Part shown: positions 56,218-63,962 of the stretch, one piece after another
Position numbering within the stretch: the stretch's first letter is position 1
How the letters are laid out: every line of letters starts with the position of its first letter
Assembly: GCA_030426245.1 (NCBI GenBank)
Contig: JAUHYZ010000005.1
Coordinates: 52,052 to 116,051, forward strand
Source of the DNA: Alphaproteobacteria bacterium
GTDB lineage: Bacteria; Pseudomonadota; Alphaproteobacteria; Sphingomonadales; Sphingomonadaceae
Length of the DNA stretch: 64,000 bases
Reading direction: 5' to 3'
Notes under the pieces: model-generated
Seen by the model: the letters and a program-made list of their open reading frames with translations, nothing else
The model's database searches: none
Told to the model about the DNA's origin: nothing
Translations under genes and position numbers: made by a program

Positions 56218-57423
56218 ATGCATCCAGTTTTCATCTGCGATTATGTGCGCACGCCGGTCGGTCGTTATGGCGGTGCGCTTTCGAGCGTTCGTGCGGATGA
56301 TCTGGCCGCGATACCGCTAAGGGCGCTGGTGGAGCGCAATCCGTCCGTGGACTGGGGAGCGGTGGATGACGTCATCCTTGGTTGCGCCAACCAGGCGGGC
56401 GAGGACAACCGCAATGTCGCGCGCATGGCGCTGCTGCTCGCCGGATTGCCGGTCGGGGTGAGCGGTACGACGATCAATCGCCTGTGCGGATCGGGCATGG
56501 ACGCGATAGTGACGGCAGCACGGGCGATCCGCGCCGGAGAAGCCGATCTGATGATCGCTGGGGGCGTGGAGAGCATGAGCCGCGCGCCGTTCGTGATGCC
56601 CAAGGCGGCGAGCGCTTTCACGCGGGAGAATTCGGTTTATGATACGACCATTGGCTGGCGTTTCGTCAATCCCGCGATGGACAAGGCCTATGGCACGGCC
56701 TCGATGCCGCAAACCGCGGAGAATGTGGCCACGGATTTTGGCGTTTCGCGCGAAGATCAGGATGGCTTTGCCCTCGGGAGCCAGCGAAAGGCAGCCGCCG
56801 CGATTGAAAGCGGCAGGCTCGCCGAAGAGATTGTCCCGGTGTCCATCCCCCGGCGTAAAGGCGATCCCGTTTCTGTGACGCGGGACGAACATCCCCGTGC
56901 CGATACGGATGAGGCGGCGCTGGCGCGGCTGAAGCCTCTGTTCGGGGAAGCGGGGAGCATTACCGCTGGCAATTCCTCCGGTGTGAACGACGGCGCCGCG
57001 GCGCTCATCATCGCCAGCGAGTCCGCAGTCAAAGCGCATGGCCTCACGCCAATCGCGCGCATCCTTGGCGGGGCCGCTGCGGGGGTTCCGCCGCGCATCA
57101 TGGGCATTGGCCCGGCTCCCGCCGCGCAGCGCCTGATGTCGCGGCTGAGCCTTGGCGCGGACGATTTCGACGTGTTCGAATTCAACGAGGCCTTCGCGGC
57201 GCAGGCTCTCGCCAGCATGCGCATGCTGGGCATCGCCGACGACGATCCGCGCGTCAATCGCAATGGCGGCGCGATTGCATTAGGCCATCCGCTCGGCATG
57301 TCGGGCGCGCGCATCACCGGAACCGCAGCGCTCGAACTCGCGCAGGTCAAGGGTAAGCGCTCCCTCTCGGCCATGTGCATCGGTGTTGGGCAAGGCATCG
57401 CCATAGCTCTGGAAAAAGTCTGA
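56218..57423 (+). CDS. pcaF: 3-oxoadipyl-CoA thiolase
   Basis: Cleaves 3-oxoadipyl-CoA with CoA to succinyl-CoA and acetyl-CoA, the last step of the pathway. 401 residues, standard for thiolases. Active-site cysteine in NRLCGSGMD (C90), the histidine in ALGHPLGMSGAR and the second cysteine in SAMCIGVGQG; FNEAFAAQAL completes the set. It is 2 bases after pcaJ. A hairpin that overlaps its stop codon may end the transcript. Confidence 0.94.
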   Translation: MHPVFICDYVRTPVGRYGGALSSVRADDLAAIPLRALVERNPSVDWGAVDDVILGCANQAGEDNRNVARMALLLAGLPVGVSGTTINRLCGSGMDAIVTAARAIRAGEADLMIAGGVESMSRAPFVMPKAASAFTRENSVYDTTIGWRFVNPAMDKAYGTASMPQTAENVATDFGVSREDQDGFALGSQRKAAAAIESGRLAEEIVPVSIPRRKGDPVSVTRDEHPRADTDEAALARLKPLFGEAGSITAGNSSGVNDGAAALIIASESAVKAHGLTPIARILGGAAAGVPPRIMGIGPAPAAQRLMSRLSLGADDFDVFEFNEAFAAQALASMRMLGIADDDPRVNRNGGAIALGHPLGMSGARITGTAALELAQVKGKRSLSAMCIGVGQGIAIALEKV

Positions 57424-57452
57424 GCGCGCGAACGGTGGGGTATAGCGCGCTC
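57422..57452. terminator. Inverted repeat at the pcaF stop (possible transcription end)
   Basis: GAGCGCGC and GCGCGCTC form an 8-bp GC-rich stem around a 15-base loop; the stem begins inside the stop codon. There is no clear T tract after it, so a Rho-independent terminator is only possible. The following 57453-57506 stretch is AT-rich and I see no gene in it. Confidence 0.35.
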
Positions 57453-57506
57453 GAGCATTTCGACACCTTAAACCGGAATCATAAGATTTTCGCCGGTATA
57501 TACTTG

Positions 57507-57602
57507 TCAATCGCTTATTGGATAATCCCTTAATATGCGCGATTTGCCTAATGGATCAATCATTTCGATAATTGCAGAAGCTCGTTCGAGATTATCGACC
57601 AT
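57507..57602 (-). other. Possible 31-codon reading frame overlapping the traD stop
   Basis: A 31-codon frame (MVDNLERASAIIEMIDPL...) opens inside the last codons of the traD-like gene on the same strand and ends at 57507. Its codon pattern and start overlap are compatible with translation, and it could be the left-over beginning of a longer transfer gene cut at the cargo boundary. It is too short to judge and unlike anything I recognise. Confidence 0.2.
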
Positions 57603-57813
57603 TCTCAAATGCCCGTTTTCCTTTTCGCTTCCACAGTGTAATCGCCTGTTCGCGTTCCTCGCCTTGCAGTTTCGCCGCGACCGCCAGAAATGCTCCCAGC
57701 AGTATTGCCCGATCATCCTCGGTGAGTTCAACCAGACCGGCTTTCACGACCAGACCGCCCAGTTCGATCAGTTGCCGCGTCCGTTGGCGACGTTGGACCT
57801 GCCATTCACGCAT
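57592..57813 (-). CDS. traD: Conjugal transfer protein TraD-like (Ti-type)
   Basis: A 73-residue product from MREWQVQRRQRTRQLIELGGLVVKAGL (partly quoted: TRQLIELGGLVVKAGLV) matching the small TraD proteins of Ti and related plasmids, accessory factors at oriT that work with TraA. The ORF-track start at 58041 overlaps most of the traC-like gene and is unlikely; starts at 57891 or 57813 are both possible. It is 22 bases after the traC-like gene on the same strand, facing away from traA across the oriT region. No traG follows; the catabolic cargo starts next. Confidence 0.75.
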   Translation of the reverse strand: MREWQVQRRQRTRQLIELGGLVVKAGLVELTEDDRAILLGAFLAVAAKLQGEEREQAITLWKRKGKRAFENGR

Positions 57814-57835
57814 GTCGGTTCGTGCCTTTCGTGCC

Positions 57836-58141
57836 TCAAGCCGATACCGCGCCGCTGTCGTGCGACGCAGTGCCGCCGTTGTCGCGATCATTTCCCGCAG
57901 TTCGACCACGCGCCTTGCTGTGAAAGAAGGCCGCGCCGCGCTTGCGCCAGCTCTCCTTTCGCGCGGCATCCTCTGTTTCGGCAATGACCAGCAATGCACC
58001 AGCCAGCGTTTCCGCATCGGTATCACCCGCGCCGGTAGCAATCACCAACTCACCAAACTGCTGTACGCGGCGTTCCTTGAGTTGCTTCGCCTTGTCCGCA
58101 AGGGCCTGGAGTTCCGAATCAAAATCCCGTGGTTTGCGCAT
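57836..58141 (-). CDS. traC: Conjugal transfer protein TraC-like (Ti-type)
   Basis: About 101 residues from MRKPRDFDSELQALADKAKQLKERR (partly quoted), a charged, helical N-terminus with possible coiled coil, then QFGELVIATGAGDTDAETLAGALL, the small TraC pattern, and a basic, low-complexity tail. In Ti plasmids TraC helps form the relaxosome. The second ATG at 58141, with GGAG six bases before, was preferred over 58153. It is divergent from traA, with the oriT candidate between them. Confidence 0.75.
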   Translation of the reverse strand: MRKPRDFDSELQALADKAKQLKERRVQQFGELVIATGAGDTDAETLAGALLVIAETEDAARKESWRKRGAAFFHSKARGRTAGNDRDNGGTASHDSGAVSA

Positions 58142-58207
58142 GCTGATCTCCATCTTGAGGTGATGGTGCGATCATAATTCGGGCGGTTGCCTTTGGCTGT
58201 ATCGGTG

Positions 58208-58282
58208 TCGGGACAGTCTGGAACGCAGCAGTCCCGAGCGAGAATTTTTCGAGAGAGGGCGCGCTTATACGTCGTTCCGACG
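58208..58282. other. Candidate origin of transfer (RSF1010/Ti-type oriT)
   Basis: On the minus strand, bases 58282-58256 read a small hairpin (CGTCG-GAA-CGACG), then TATAAGCGCGCCCT. The RSF1010 nick region, as known, is a hairpin followed by TAAGTGCGCCCT; the match here has one changed base. A further inverted repeat, TCGGGAC...GTCCCGA, covers 58208-58237 and is followed by a T run. It lies between traC and traA, the place of oriT in Ti-type systems. Confidence 0.75.
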
Positions 58283-58312
58283 CGGCTTCTGTCGTGTAGA
58301 TGGATTGCCGTC

Positions 58313-61261
58313 ATGGCAATTTTTCACTTCAGCGCAAAGGTGATCGGGCGATCGAGCGGACGCAGCGCTGTTGCCGCCGCTGCCTATCGCGCGGGCGAAC
58401 GATTGCATGACGAGCGGCTCGACCGTGACCATGACTTCACCAACAAATCGGGCGTCGTGCATAGCGAAGTTATGTTGCCGGAGAACGCGCCGGAACATCT
58501 TGGCGACCGCGAACAGCTGTGGAACGCGGTCGAGGCGACCGAGCTGCGCAAGGATGCGCAACTGGCCCGCGAGGTCGAGTTCGCGATCCCGCGCGAGCTG
58601 AACCAGCAGCAGGGCATCGAGCTTGCCTGCGATTTCGTCCAGACCAAGTTCGTCGATAAGGGCATGATCGCCGACCTCAATGTGCATTGGGATATCGGTG
58701 CCGATGGTCTCGCCAAGCCGCACGCCCATGTGATGCTCACGATGCGGGAGATTGGCGAGGACAGTTTCGGCGCAAAGGTGCGCGAGTGGAACGCGACTTC
58801 CCAGATCGAGCAGTGGCGCGAACATTGGGCCGATCATGTGAATACCCGGCTGGCCGAACTCGACATTGATGCGCGCGTCGATCACCGCTCATTGCAAGCG
58901 CAGGGCATCGAGCTGGAGCCACAGGACAAGATCGGCCCCGCCGCATCGCGCTTGGCTCACGAAGGTCTGCAATCCGAACGGATCGAAGAGCATCGCGAAA
59001 TCGCCCAGCGGAATGGCGAGCGTATAATCGCAGAGCCGCGCGTCGCCTTGAACGCGATCACCCACCAACAGGCGACATTCACAAGCCGCGACCTTGCGAT
59101 TTTCGTGCATCGACATTCGGACGGCAAGGAGCAGTTCGACAGCGTGATGAGCGCTGTTCGCGGATCGTCCGACCTGATTGCGCTCGGCAAGGACGGGCAC
59201 GGTGAAGATCGCTTCACTTCGCGCGAGATGATCGACACCGAACAGCGGTTGCAACGCGCCAGCGAATTGATGGCGGAGCGTGAACGCCATCGTGTCGATG
59301 CGGAGAGCAAAGCTGCTGCCCTCGCGCAGGCGGAAACGCATGGGCTCGTCCTTTCCGGCGAACAGCGTGATGCATTCGATCATGTGACCAGCCCCAAGGA
59401 TTTGAGCATCGTCGTCGGCTATGCTGGCACCGGCAAGAGTGCGATGCTGGGTGTTGCGAGCGAGGCATGGGAAGGCGCGGGCTTCACCGTTCGCGGCGCC
59501 GCACTATCCGGCATCGCCGCCGAAGGGCTTGAGAACGGTTCGGGCATCGCATCGCGCACCATTGCAAGCCTTGAGCACCAGTGGGGCCAGGGCCGTGAAT
59601 TGCTCACGTCCCGCGATGTGCTGGTGATCGATGAGGCGGGCATGGTCGGCACGCGCCAGATGGAGCGGGTGCTCAGCCATGCCCAGGAGGCGGGCGCAAA
59701 GATCGTGCTGGTCGGTGATCCGCAACAGTTGCAGGCGATCGAGGCGGGTGCAGCCTTCCGGGCGATCCACGAACAGCATGGCGGCGTTGAGATCACCGAG
59801 GTGCGCCGCCAGCATGAGGACTGGCAACGCGACGCCACCCGGCATCTGGCGACCGGCAGGACCGGCGAGGCCATTCATGCCTATCGGGATCATGGCATGG
59901 TCCATGCCACCGATACGCGCGAGGCAGCGCGCGGTGAGCTGATCGATCGTTGGGACCGCGAGCGCATCGCCGCGCCGGATGAAAGCCGCATCATTCTCAC
60001 CCACACCAATGACGAGGCGAAGGCACTCAACGAAGCCGCGCGCGATAAGCTGCGCAGAAATGGCGAACTGGGTAATGACATTCATCTAAAGGTCGAGCGC
60101 GGTGATCGGAATTTTGCCGAGAACGACCGCATCATGTTCCTGCGCAACGAGCGCGGACTGGACGTGAAGAACGGCACGCTCGGCACTATCGAGCAGGTTG
60201 ATCGGCAAAACATGACCGTCCGCACCGATGACGGGCGCAGCGTCGCCTTCGACCTGAAGGACTACGCCCATATCGATCATGGCTATGCCGCCACGATTCA
60301 CAAGGCGCAGGGCATGACCGTGGATCGGGCGCACATCCTCGCCACACCCGGCATGGACAGCCACGGGGCCTATGTCGCCATGTCCCGTCACCGTGAAGGC
60401 ATGGCGCTGCACTATGGCCGCGACGATTTTCGGGATCAGTCGAAACTGGTTCATACCCTGTCGCGCGAGCGCGCCAAAGATATGGCCAGCGATTACGCCA
60501 AGCTTGACCCGGCACGCGCGTTCGCCGAGCGGCGCGGTATCAGCTTCCGCGAGCGCGTTGCCGAAATCGCGCGCACCGGAGTGGAAAAAGCGCGCAGCAT
60601 TTTCGATGGGCTGAAGCTTGGTCCCGCACAGTCGCCGGAGCGCGGTATGTTCGACGGCTTTGTGCCCTCGACACCGAAGGTGCATGATGCTCCATCGGTC
60701 GGTCAGGATCGCACCATCTTTGCTCGCGCAGTGCAGCGTCACGCCCGCGCCGTCGATGCGGTCGGCGCGATGCGGGAGAAAGGGCTTCCCGCGCTCCCGC
60801 ACCAGCGGAGCCAGCTCGAGAAGACACGCGATGCGCTCGATCGTCTCGAACCCAAGGCGTCACAGGACATCGAACGCGCCTACAAGGGTGACCCCGCGCT
60901 TGTGAAGGAAGCATCCGCCGGGCGCACCCAGCGCGCGATCAATGCGATGCAGCTCGAAAAGGAACTGCGCACCAACCCCGAGTTGCGCGCCGACCGCTTC
61001 GTCGAACGCTGGCAGAAGCTCGGCAAAGAGGCGGATGCTGCCTGGCGCAATGGCGACCACCGCCGCTTCGACCGGATGCGCGACGCGCAGGATTATATGG
61101 CGAAGGAGCTGGTGCGAGATGCCCAGCTCGACTCGATCCTCAGCAACCGTCGTCAGGCTCTCGGGCTGATGCCCGGCACGCGCGCTTACGACCGTATATC
61201 GCGCGAGCTTGAAGCCAGCATCGGACGAAGTCTGGGGCGGGGCATGGGAATAGGAATGTAG
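58313..61261 (+). CDS. traA: Ti-type relaxase/helicase TraA (MobA/MobL family)
   Basis: Nicks oriT and unwinds the strand for transfer. 982 residues from MAIFHFSAKVIGRSSGRS: N-terminal MobA/L relaxase with catalytic tyrosine in AAAAYRAGE (Y25) and the metal histidines in KPHAHVMLTM (about 137-139), then a TraI-like helicase with Walker A GYAGTGKSAML (about 369), Walker B VLVIDEAGMVG and GYAATIHKAQGMTVD. The start at 58313 fits the family; the ORF-track start lies in the oriT region. The C-terminal 200 residues are helical and variable. It is followed by a DUF6118 gene after 12 bases. Confidence 0.93.
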   Translation: MAIFHFSAKVIGRSSGRSAVAAAAYRAGERLHDERLDRDHDFTNKSGVVHSEVMLPENAPEHLGDREQLWNAVEATELRKDAQLAREVEFAIPRELNQQQGIELACDFVQTKFVDKGMIADLNVHWDIGADGLAKPHAHVMLTMREIGEDSFGAKVREWNATSQIEQWREHWADHVNTRLAELDIDARVDHRSLQAQGIELEPQDKIGPAASRLAHEGLQSERIEEHREIAQRNGERIIAEPRVALNAITHQQATFTSRDLAIFVHRHSDGKEQFDSVMSAVRGSSDLIALGKDGHGEDRFTSREMIDTEQRLQRASELMAERERHRVDAESKAAALAQAETHGLVLSGEQRDAFDHVTSPKDLSIVVGYAGTGKSAMLGVASEAWEGAGFTVRGAALSGIAAEGLENGSGIASRTIASLEHQWGQGRELLTSRDVLVIDEAGMVGTRQMERVLSHAQEAGAKIVLVGDPQQLQAIEAGAAFRAIHEQHGGVEITEVRRQHEDWQRDATRHLATGRTGEAIHAYRDHGMVHATDTREAARGELIDRWDRERIAAPDESRIILTHTNDEAKALNEAARDKLRRNGELGNDIHLKVERGDRNFAENDRIMFLRNERGLDVKNGTLGTIEQVDRQNMTVRTDDGRSVAFDLKDYAHIDHGYAATIHKAQGMTVDRAHILATPGMDSHGAYVAMSRHREGMALHYGRDDFRDQSKLVHTLSRERAKDMASDYAKLDPARAFAERRGISFRERVAEIARTGVEKARSIFDGLKLGPAQSPERGMFDGFVPSTPKVHDAPSVGQDRTIFARAVQRHARAVDAVGAMREKGLPALPHQRSQLEKTRDALDRLEPKASQDIERAYKGDPALVKEASAGRTQRAINAMQLEKELRTNPELRADRFVERWQKLGKEADAAWRNGDHRRFDRMRDAQDYMAKELVRDAQLDSILSNRRQALGLMPGTRAYDRISRELEASIGRSLGRGMGIGM

Positions 61262-61273
61262 AAAGGCCCATCG

Positions 61274-61993
61274 ATGGATCACCATATCACCTCACAGAGC
61301 GAGCCGCTCAGCCCGACACAGGCATTTGACGCCCTACGTGGCGAGGTCGCGCTGCTGCGCCGGGCGATCGAAGGACTTGCCGCCCAGAACGACAATCTGG
61401 ACAGCCCCGACTATAGCGAAACCCTCGGGCAGATGGCGCTGCACATGAAGGCAAGTGCCAGAACCCTCAAGGACATGGCCGCCAGCCCCGCGCTCGACAT
61501 GACACCGGAAGCCCTCGCCAAACGCATTGAGGCCGCATCCCAGGCAGCACGAGTCAGCGATCATGCCGCGCAGATTGAAGTGCGCGAACGGCTCGACACA
61601 GCAACAGCCGATATCCGCCAGATCGTCAGTCATGCGCGCACCGCCGACGAGCAGCGCCGCCACCTCGTTTGGGTGGCGGGTGGCGGCTTGCTCGCCGGTA
61701 TCCTGCTCTGGTCATTCCTCCCCGGCATGATCGCGCGATCTGCACCGACAAGCTGGCATTGGCCAGAGCGCATGGCAGCACAAACAATCGGGTTGCCGAT
61801 GGGCGAGGCAGGCGCGCGGATGTTGGAAAGTGCCAACCCGGAGCAATGGCACGACATCATCTCAGCCTATCGGCTCTGGCAGGACAATGACAAGACCATC
61901 ACCCAATGCCGCAAACGTGCAGTCAGGAACGGGAAGGAAGCGAGCTGCACGATCAGGATCACAAGCGAATCATCAGCAAAAATCCGCTCATAG
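61274..61993 (+). CDS. DUF6118 family protein linked to TraA
   Basis: 239 residues: N-terminal helical/coiled region (LRGEVALLRRAIEGLAAQ), a further amphipathic stretch, one membrane segment (VWVAGGGLLAGILLWSFLPG, about residues 130-150), then a polar tail with two cysteines (QCRKRA, SCTIRI). The DUF6118 family is recognised by this layout and by its constant place after traA in sphingomonad elements, which I know from memory. A role in mobilisation is inferred from position. After it, 274 bases (61994-62267) hold no convincing gene. Confidence 0.8.
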   Translation: MDHHITSQSEPLSPTQAFDALRGEVALLRRAIEGLAAQNDNLDSPDYSETLGQMALHMKASARTLKDMAASPALDMTPEALAKRIEAASQAARVSDHAAQIEVRERLDTATADIRQIVSHARTADEQRRHLVWVAGGGLLAGILLWSFLPGMIARSAPTSWHWPERMAAQTIGLPMGEAGARMLESANPEQWHDIISAYRLWQDNDKTITQCRKRAVRNGKEASCTIRITSESSAKIRS

Positions 61994-62156
61994 CGACGGC
62001 ATTTTACGCATGTGTCACCGCTGAATGTGGCGGACCTGCAACAGCTTCGATCAAAAGCGAGACAGCACCATCACCGTGGCTTCGCTAGCATCGCCGTCCG
62101 CACGCTTCCCTATGCGTTTCCTCGCAGCCGTCGCCGTTCGCCTGTATTTGCCGCCT

Positions 62157-62180
62157 TGCATGCGATGGTACCTGCATGCA
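62157..62180. repeat. Inverted repeat upstream of alpA
   Basis: TGCATGC and GCATGCA flank the spacer GATGGTACCT. The same ten-base spacer occurs again at 63726-63735, directly before the integrase start. It could be a binding site for the AlpA-like regulator, but no experiment or known site is at hand. Confidence 0.35.
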
Positions 62181-62267
62181 CCGGAAAGGCTCTTGTGCAG
62201 CGGATTGGGCCTGCCCATTCTATGCCAGAGGGGAGCACGACAACCGTACTGAATAGAGGTACCCCCA

Positions 62268-62474
62268 ATGACCAATGCCGACCGCATCCTGCGTCTCAAG
62301 ACTGTCCTGTCCCGCACTGGCCTCTCGCGCTCCACTCTCTATCGCAAGATTTCCGAAGGGACGTTCCCGCGCCAAATACAGATCAGCATCCACGGCGCGG
62401 GATGGTATGAATCCGAAATCAACCGCTGGATCGCCGATCCCATGCGCTATGGACGCGAGCAGAAGGCAGGATGA
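62268..62474 (+). CDS. AlpA family regulator / excision factor
   Basis: 68-residue MerR-like winged-helix protein with the AlpA pattern LKTVLSRTGLSRSTLYRKI and GAGWYESEINRWI. AlpA proteins activate excision or act as recombination-direction factors for P4-type integrases, known from the CP4-57 system. It is convergent with the integrase gene (stops meet at 62474/62475). The ATG follows GAGGTACCCCC. A common companion of integrases in tRNA-borne elements. Confidence 0.9.
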   Translation: MTNADRILRLKTVLSRTGLSRSTLYRKISEGTFPRQIQISIHGAGWYESEINRWIADPMRYGREQKAG

Positions 62475-63725
62475 TCAGGCTTGTCTGGTGGCAGGCTTTT
62501 TCCCAAACTTACCCTGCACCAGCTTGCCGCCGCTGCGCAGGCCATCAAGATAGTCCGACCAGTATCGCATCATCTTGACCCGCTCGTCCCAATATTCGCC
62601 ACGCGCATAGGCACGGCGCACCGCATTGTTGTCGCTATGAGCGAGTTGGCGCTCGATCGCATCAGCATGCCATAGCCCCATTTCGTTGAGCAATGTCGCC
62701 GCCATCGCCCTGAAGCCATGGCCCGTCATTTCGTCCTGGGCATAGCCCATGCGGCGCAGCGCGGCGTTGATCGTGTTCTCCGACATTGGTCGGTCAACCG
62801 AGCGCAGTGATGGGAACAGGTAGCGGCTGTAACTGGCATCATGTTCGATCCGTCCCACTATCTCGATGACTTGAGAGGAGAGGGGGATGCTATGCACTTT
62901 GCGCATCTTGGTCTTGTACGGCGGAATGGTCCAGATGCCTTTGTCGAGATCGAAGTCCGCCCATTCGGCAAAACGCAGCTCGCCGGGCCGCACAAACACA
63001 TGCGGCAGCAGTTGCAGCGCGATCTTGGTGTTGGGATGGCCCTCAAAGGCGTCGATCGCGCGCAGCAGCGCGCCTGCTCCCACAACGTCGGTGATAGCCG
63101 CCCGATGGACAGGCTGCGGCGCAATGAGCGCGCCACGTAGATCGGCAGCGATATCGCGCTCGGCGCGCGCGGTGGCGATGGCATAGCGGAATATCTGGCT
63201 ACAGGTGCTGCGCAGGCGCTTGGCCGTCTCATAGCGGCCCTTGGCTTCCATCTTGCGGAGCATCACCAGCAGTTCCTGCGCAGAAATGGACGCAATAGGC
63301 CGCCTGCCTATCGAAGCATTGATGAAATCCAGGAGCCAGCGCAGCTTCTTAATCGTGACGGGCGAGCGGCCCTCGCGCTCCATCTTCACCAGCCATTCGT
63401 CGGCAACGGCCTTGAAGCTATTCGCCGCCGCGATGCTCGCCGAGAGATTTTCCAGCCTGATTGTCTCAGAAGGATCGTCGCCGCGCGCGAGAACCTTGCG
63501 CGCCGCATCGCGCTTCTCGCGCGCATCGGCCAGTCCCACTTCCGGCCACACGCCAAAAGCCAGCGTCTTCTGTTTGCCGAGATAGCGATAGTTCATCCGC
63601 CAGTAGCGGCTACCATTCGGTGTCACGAGCAGGAACAGTCCGTCACCATCGGTGAGTTTATAGGGCTTATCTTGACCCTTAGCTGCTTTGATCGCCGTTA
63701 CCGATAATCCGGTTCTCAGGCCCAT
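62475..63725 (-). CDS. int: Tyrosine integrase, P4-type (DUF4102 arm-binding domain)
   Basis: 416 residues from MGLRTGLSVTAIKAAKGQDK: an N-terminal arm-binding domain (YKLTDGDGLFLLVTPNGSRYW, partly quoted: LTDGDGLFLLV), SAM-like core-binding part, and catalytic domain. Catalytic residues visible: arginine in VRPGELRFAEW, lysine in YKTKMRKVHSIP, HGFRAMAATLLNE, LAHSDNNAVRRAY with the nucleophile tyrosine in RRAYARGEYW. The ORF track starts 17 codons too early. It faces away from tRNA-Glu, 162 bases from the attachment repeat, as in other tRNA-borne elements. The gap holds an ATACCA...TGGTAT inverted repeat (63767-63787). Confidence 0.94.
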   Translation of the reverse strand: MGLRTGLSVTAIKAAKGQDKPYKLTDGDGLFLLVTPNGSRYWRMNYRYLGKQKTLAFGVWPEVGLADAREKRDAARKVLARGDDPSETIRLENLSASIAAANSFKAVADEWLVKMEREGRSPVTIKKLRWLLDFINASIGRRPIASISAQELLVMLRKMEAKGRYETAKRLRSTCSQIFRYAIATARAERDIAADLRGALIAPQPVHRAAITDVVGAGALLRAIDAFEGHPNTKIALQLLPHVFVRPGELRFAEWADFDLDKGIWTIPPYKTKMRKVHSIPLSSQVIEIVGRIEHDASYSRYLFPSLRSVDRPMSENTINAALRRMGYAQDEMTGHGFRAMAATLLNEMGLWHADAIERQLAHSDNNAVRRAYARGEYWDERVKMMRYWSDYLDGLRSGGKLVQGKFGKKPATRQA

Positions 63726-63887
63726 GATGGTACCTCCAATACAGTGACCAGGATCTGCCATCAGAAATACCATCAAATTGGTGGTATGCAGTGATATTGA
63801 GCCAGTCCGATTGGGACGACTATATCACAAAAACTACAGGAAAACAGCCAATCTTGAGCCGTTATGGCATGTGCTGGGAAGCGAATT

Positions 63888-63906
63888 TGGTGACCCCTAC
63901 GGGAAT
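63888..63906. repeat. Right attachment site within the tRNA-Glu 3' end
   Basis: TGGTGACCCCTACGGGAAT, identical to 32086-32104. It covers the CCA, acceptor strand and part of the T arm of tRNA-Glu, so the tRNA remains intact after integration. The sequence just left of it is element DNA. Confidence 0.9.
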
Positions 63907-63962
63907 CGAACCCGTGTTTCAGCCGTGAGAGGGCCGCGTCCTGACCGCTAGACGAAGGGGCC
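63888..63962 (-). tRNA. tRNA-Glu (anticodon CTC)
   Basis: 75 bases with encoded CCA. Acceptor GGCCCCT pairs with AGGGGTC (one G-T pair), the anticodon arm is CGGCC / CTCTCAC / GGCTG giving CTC, and the T arm is CGGGTTCGATTCCCG. Its last 19 bases are the attachment core of the integrated element to its left. Confidence 0.96.

Larger units (their letters stand above)
32086..63906. mobile_element. Integrated mobilizable element at tRNA-Glu carrying an aromatic-catabolism cluster
   Basis: About 31.8 kb bounded by a 19-bp direct repeat (TGGTGACCCCTACGGGAAT). The right copy is the 3' end of tRNA-Glu(CTC) and the left copy follows the antiporter gene. The right end has a tyrosine integrase next to the tRNA, AlpA-type regulator, DUF6118 gene, TraA relaxase, small traC/traD-like genes and a candidate oriT. 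The rest is catabolic cargo with three regulators. No type IV secretion genes, replication genes or addiction module were seen, so an integrative mobilizable element is the best description. The limits depend on the repeat being the true att core. Confidence 0.88.

Noticed and set aside
57572-58177. 201-codon ORF on the plus strand
   Set aside because: Antisense to the traC- and traD-like genes, which match known small transfer proteins.
62012-62410. 132-codon ORF after the DUF6118 gene
   Set aside because: Low-complexity, overlaps alpA in another frame, no domain; treated as non-coding up to 62267.
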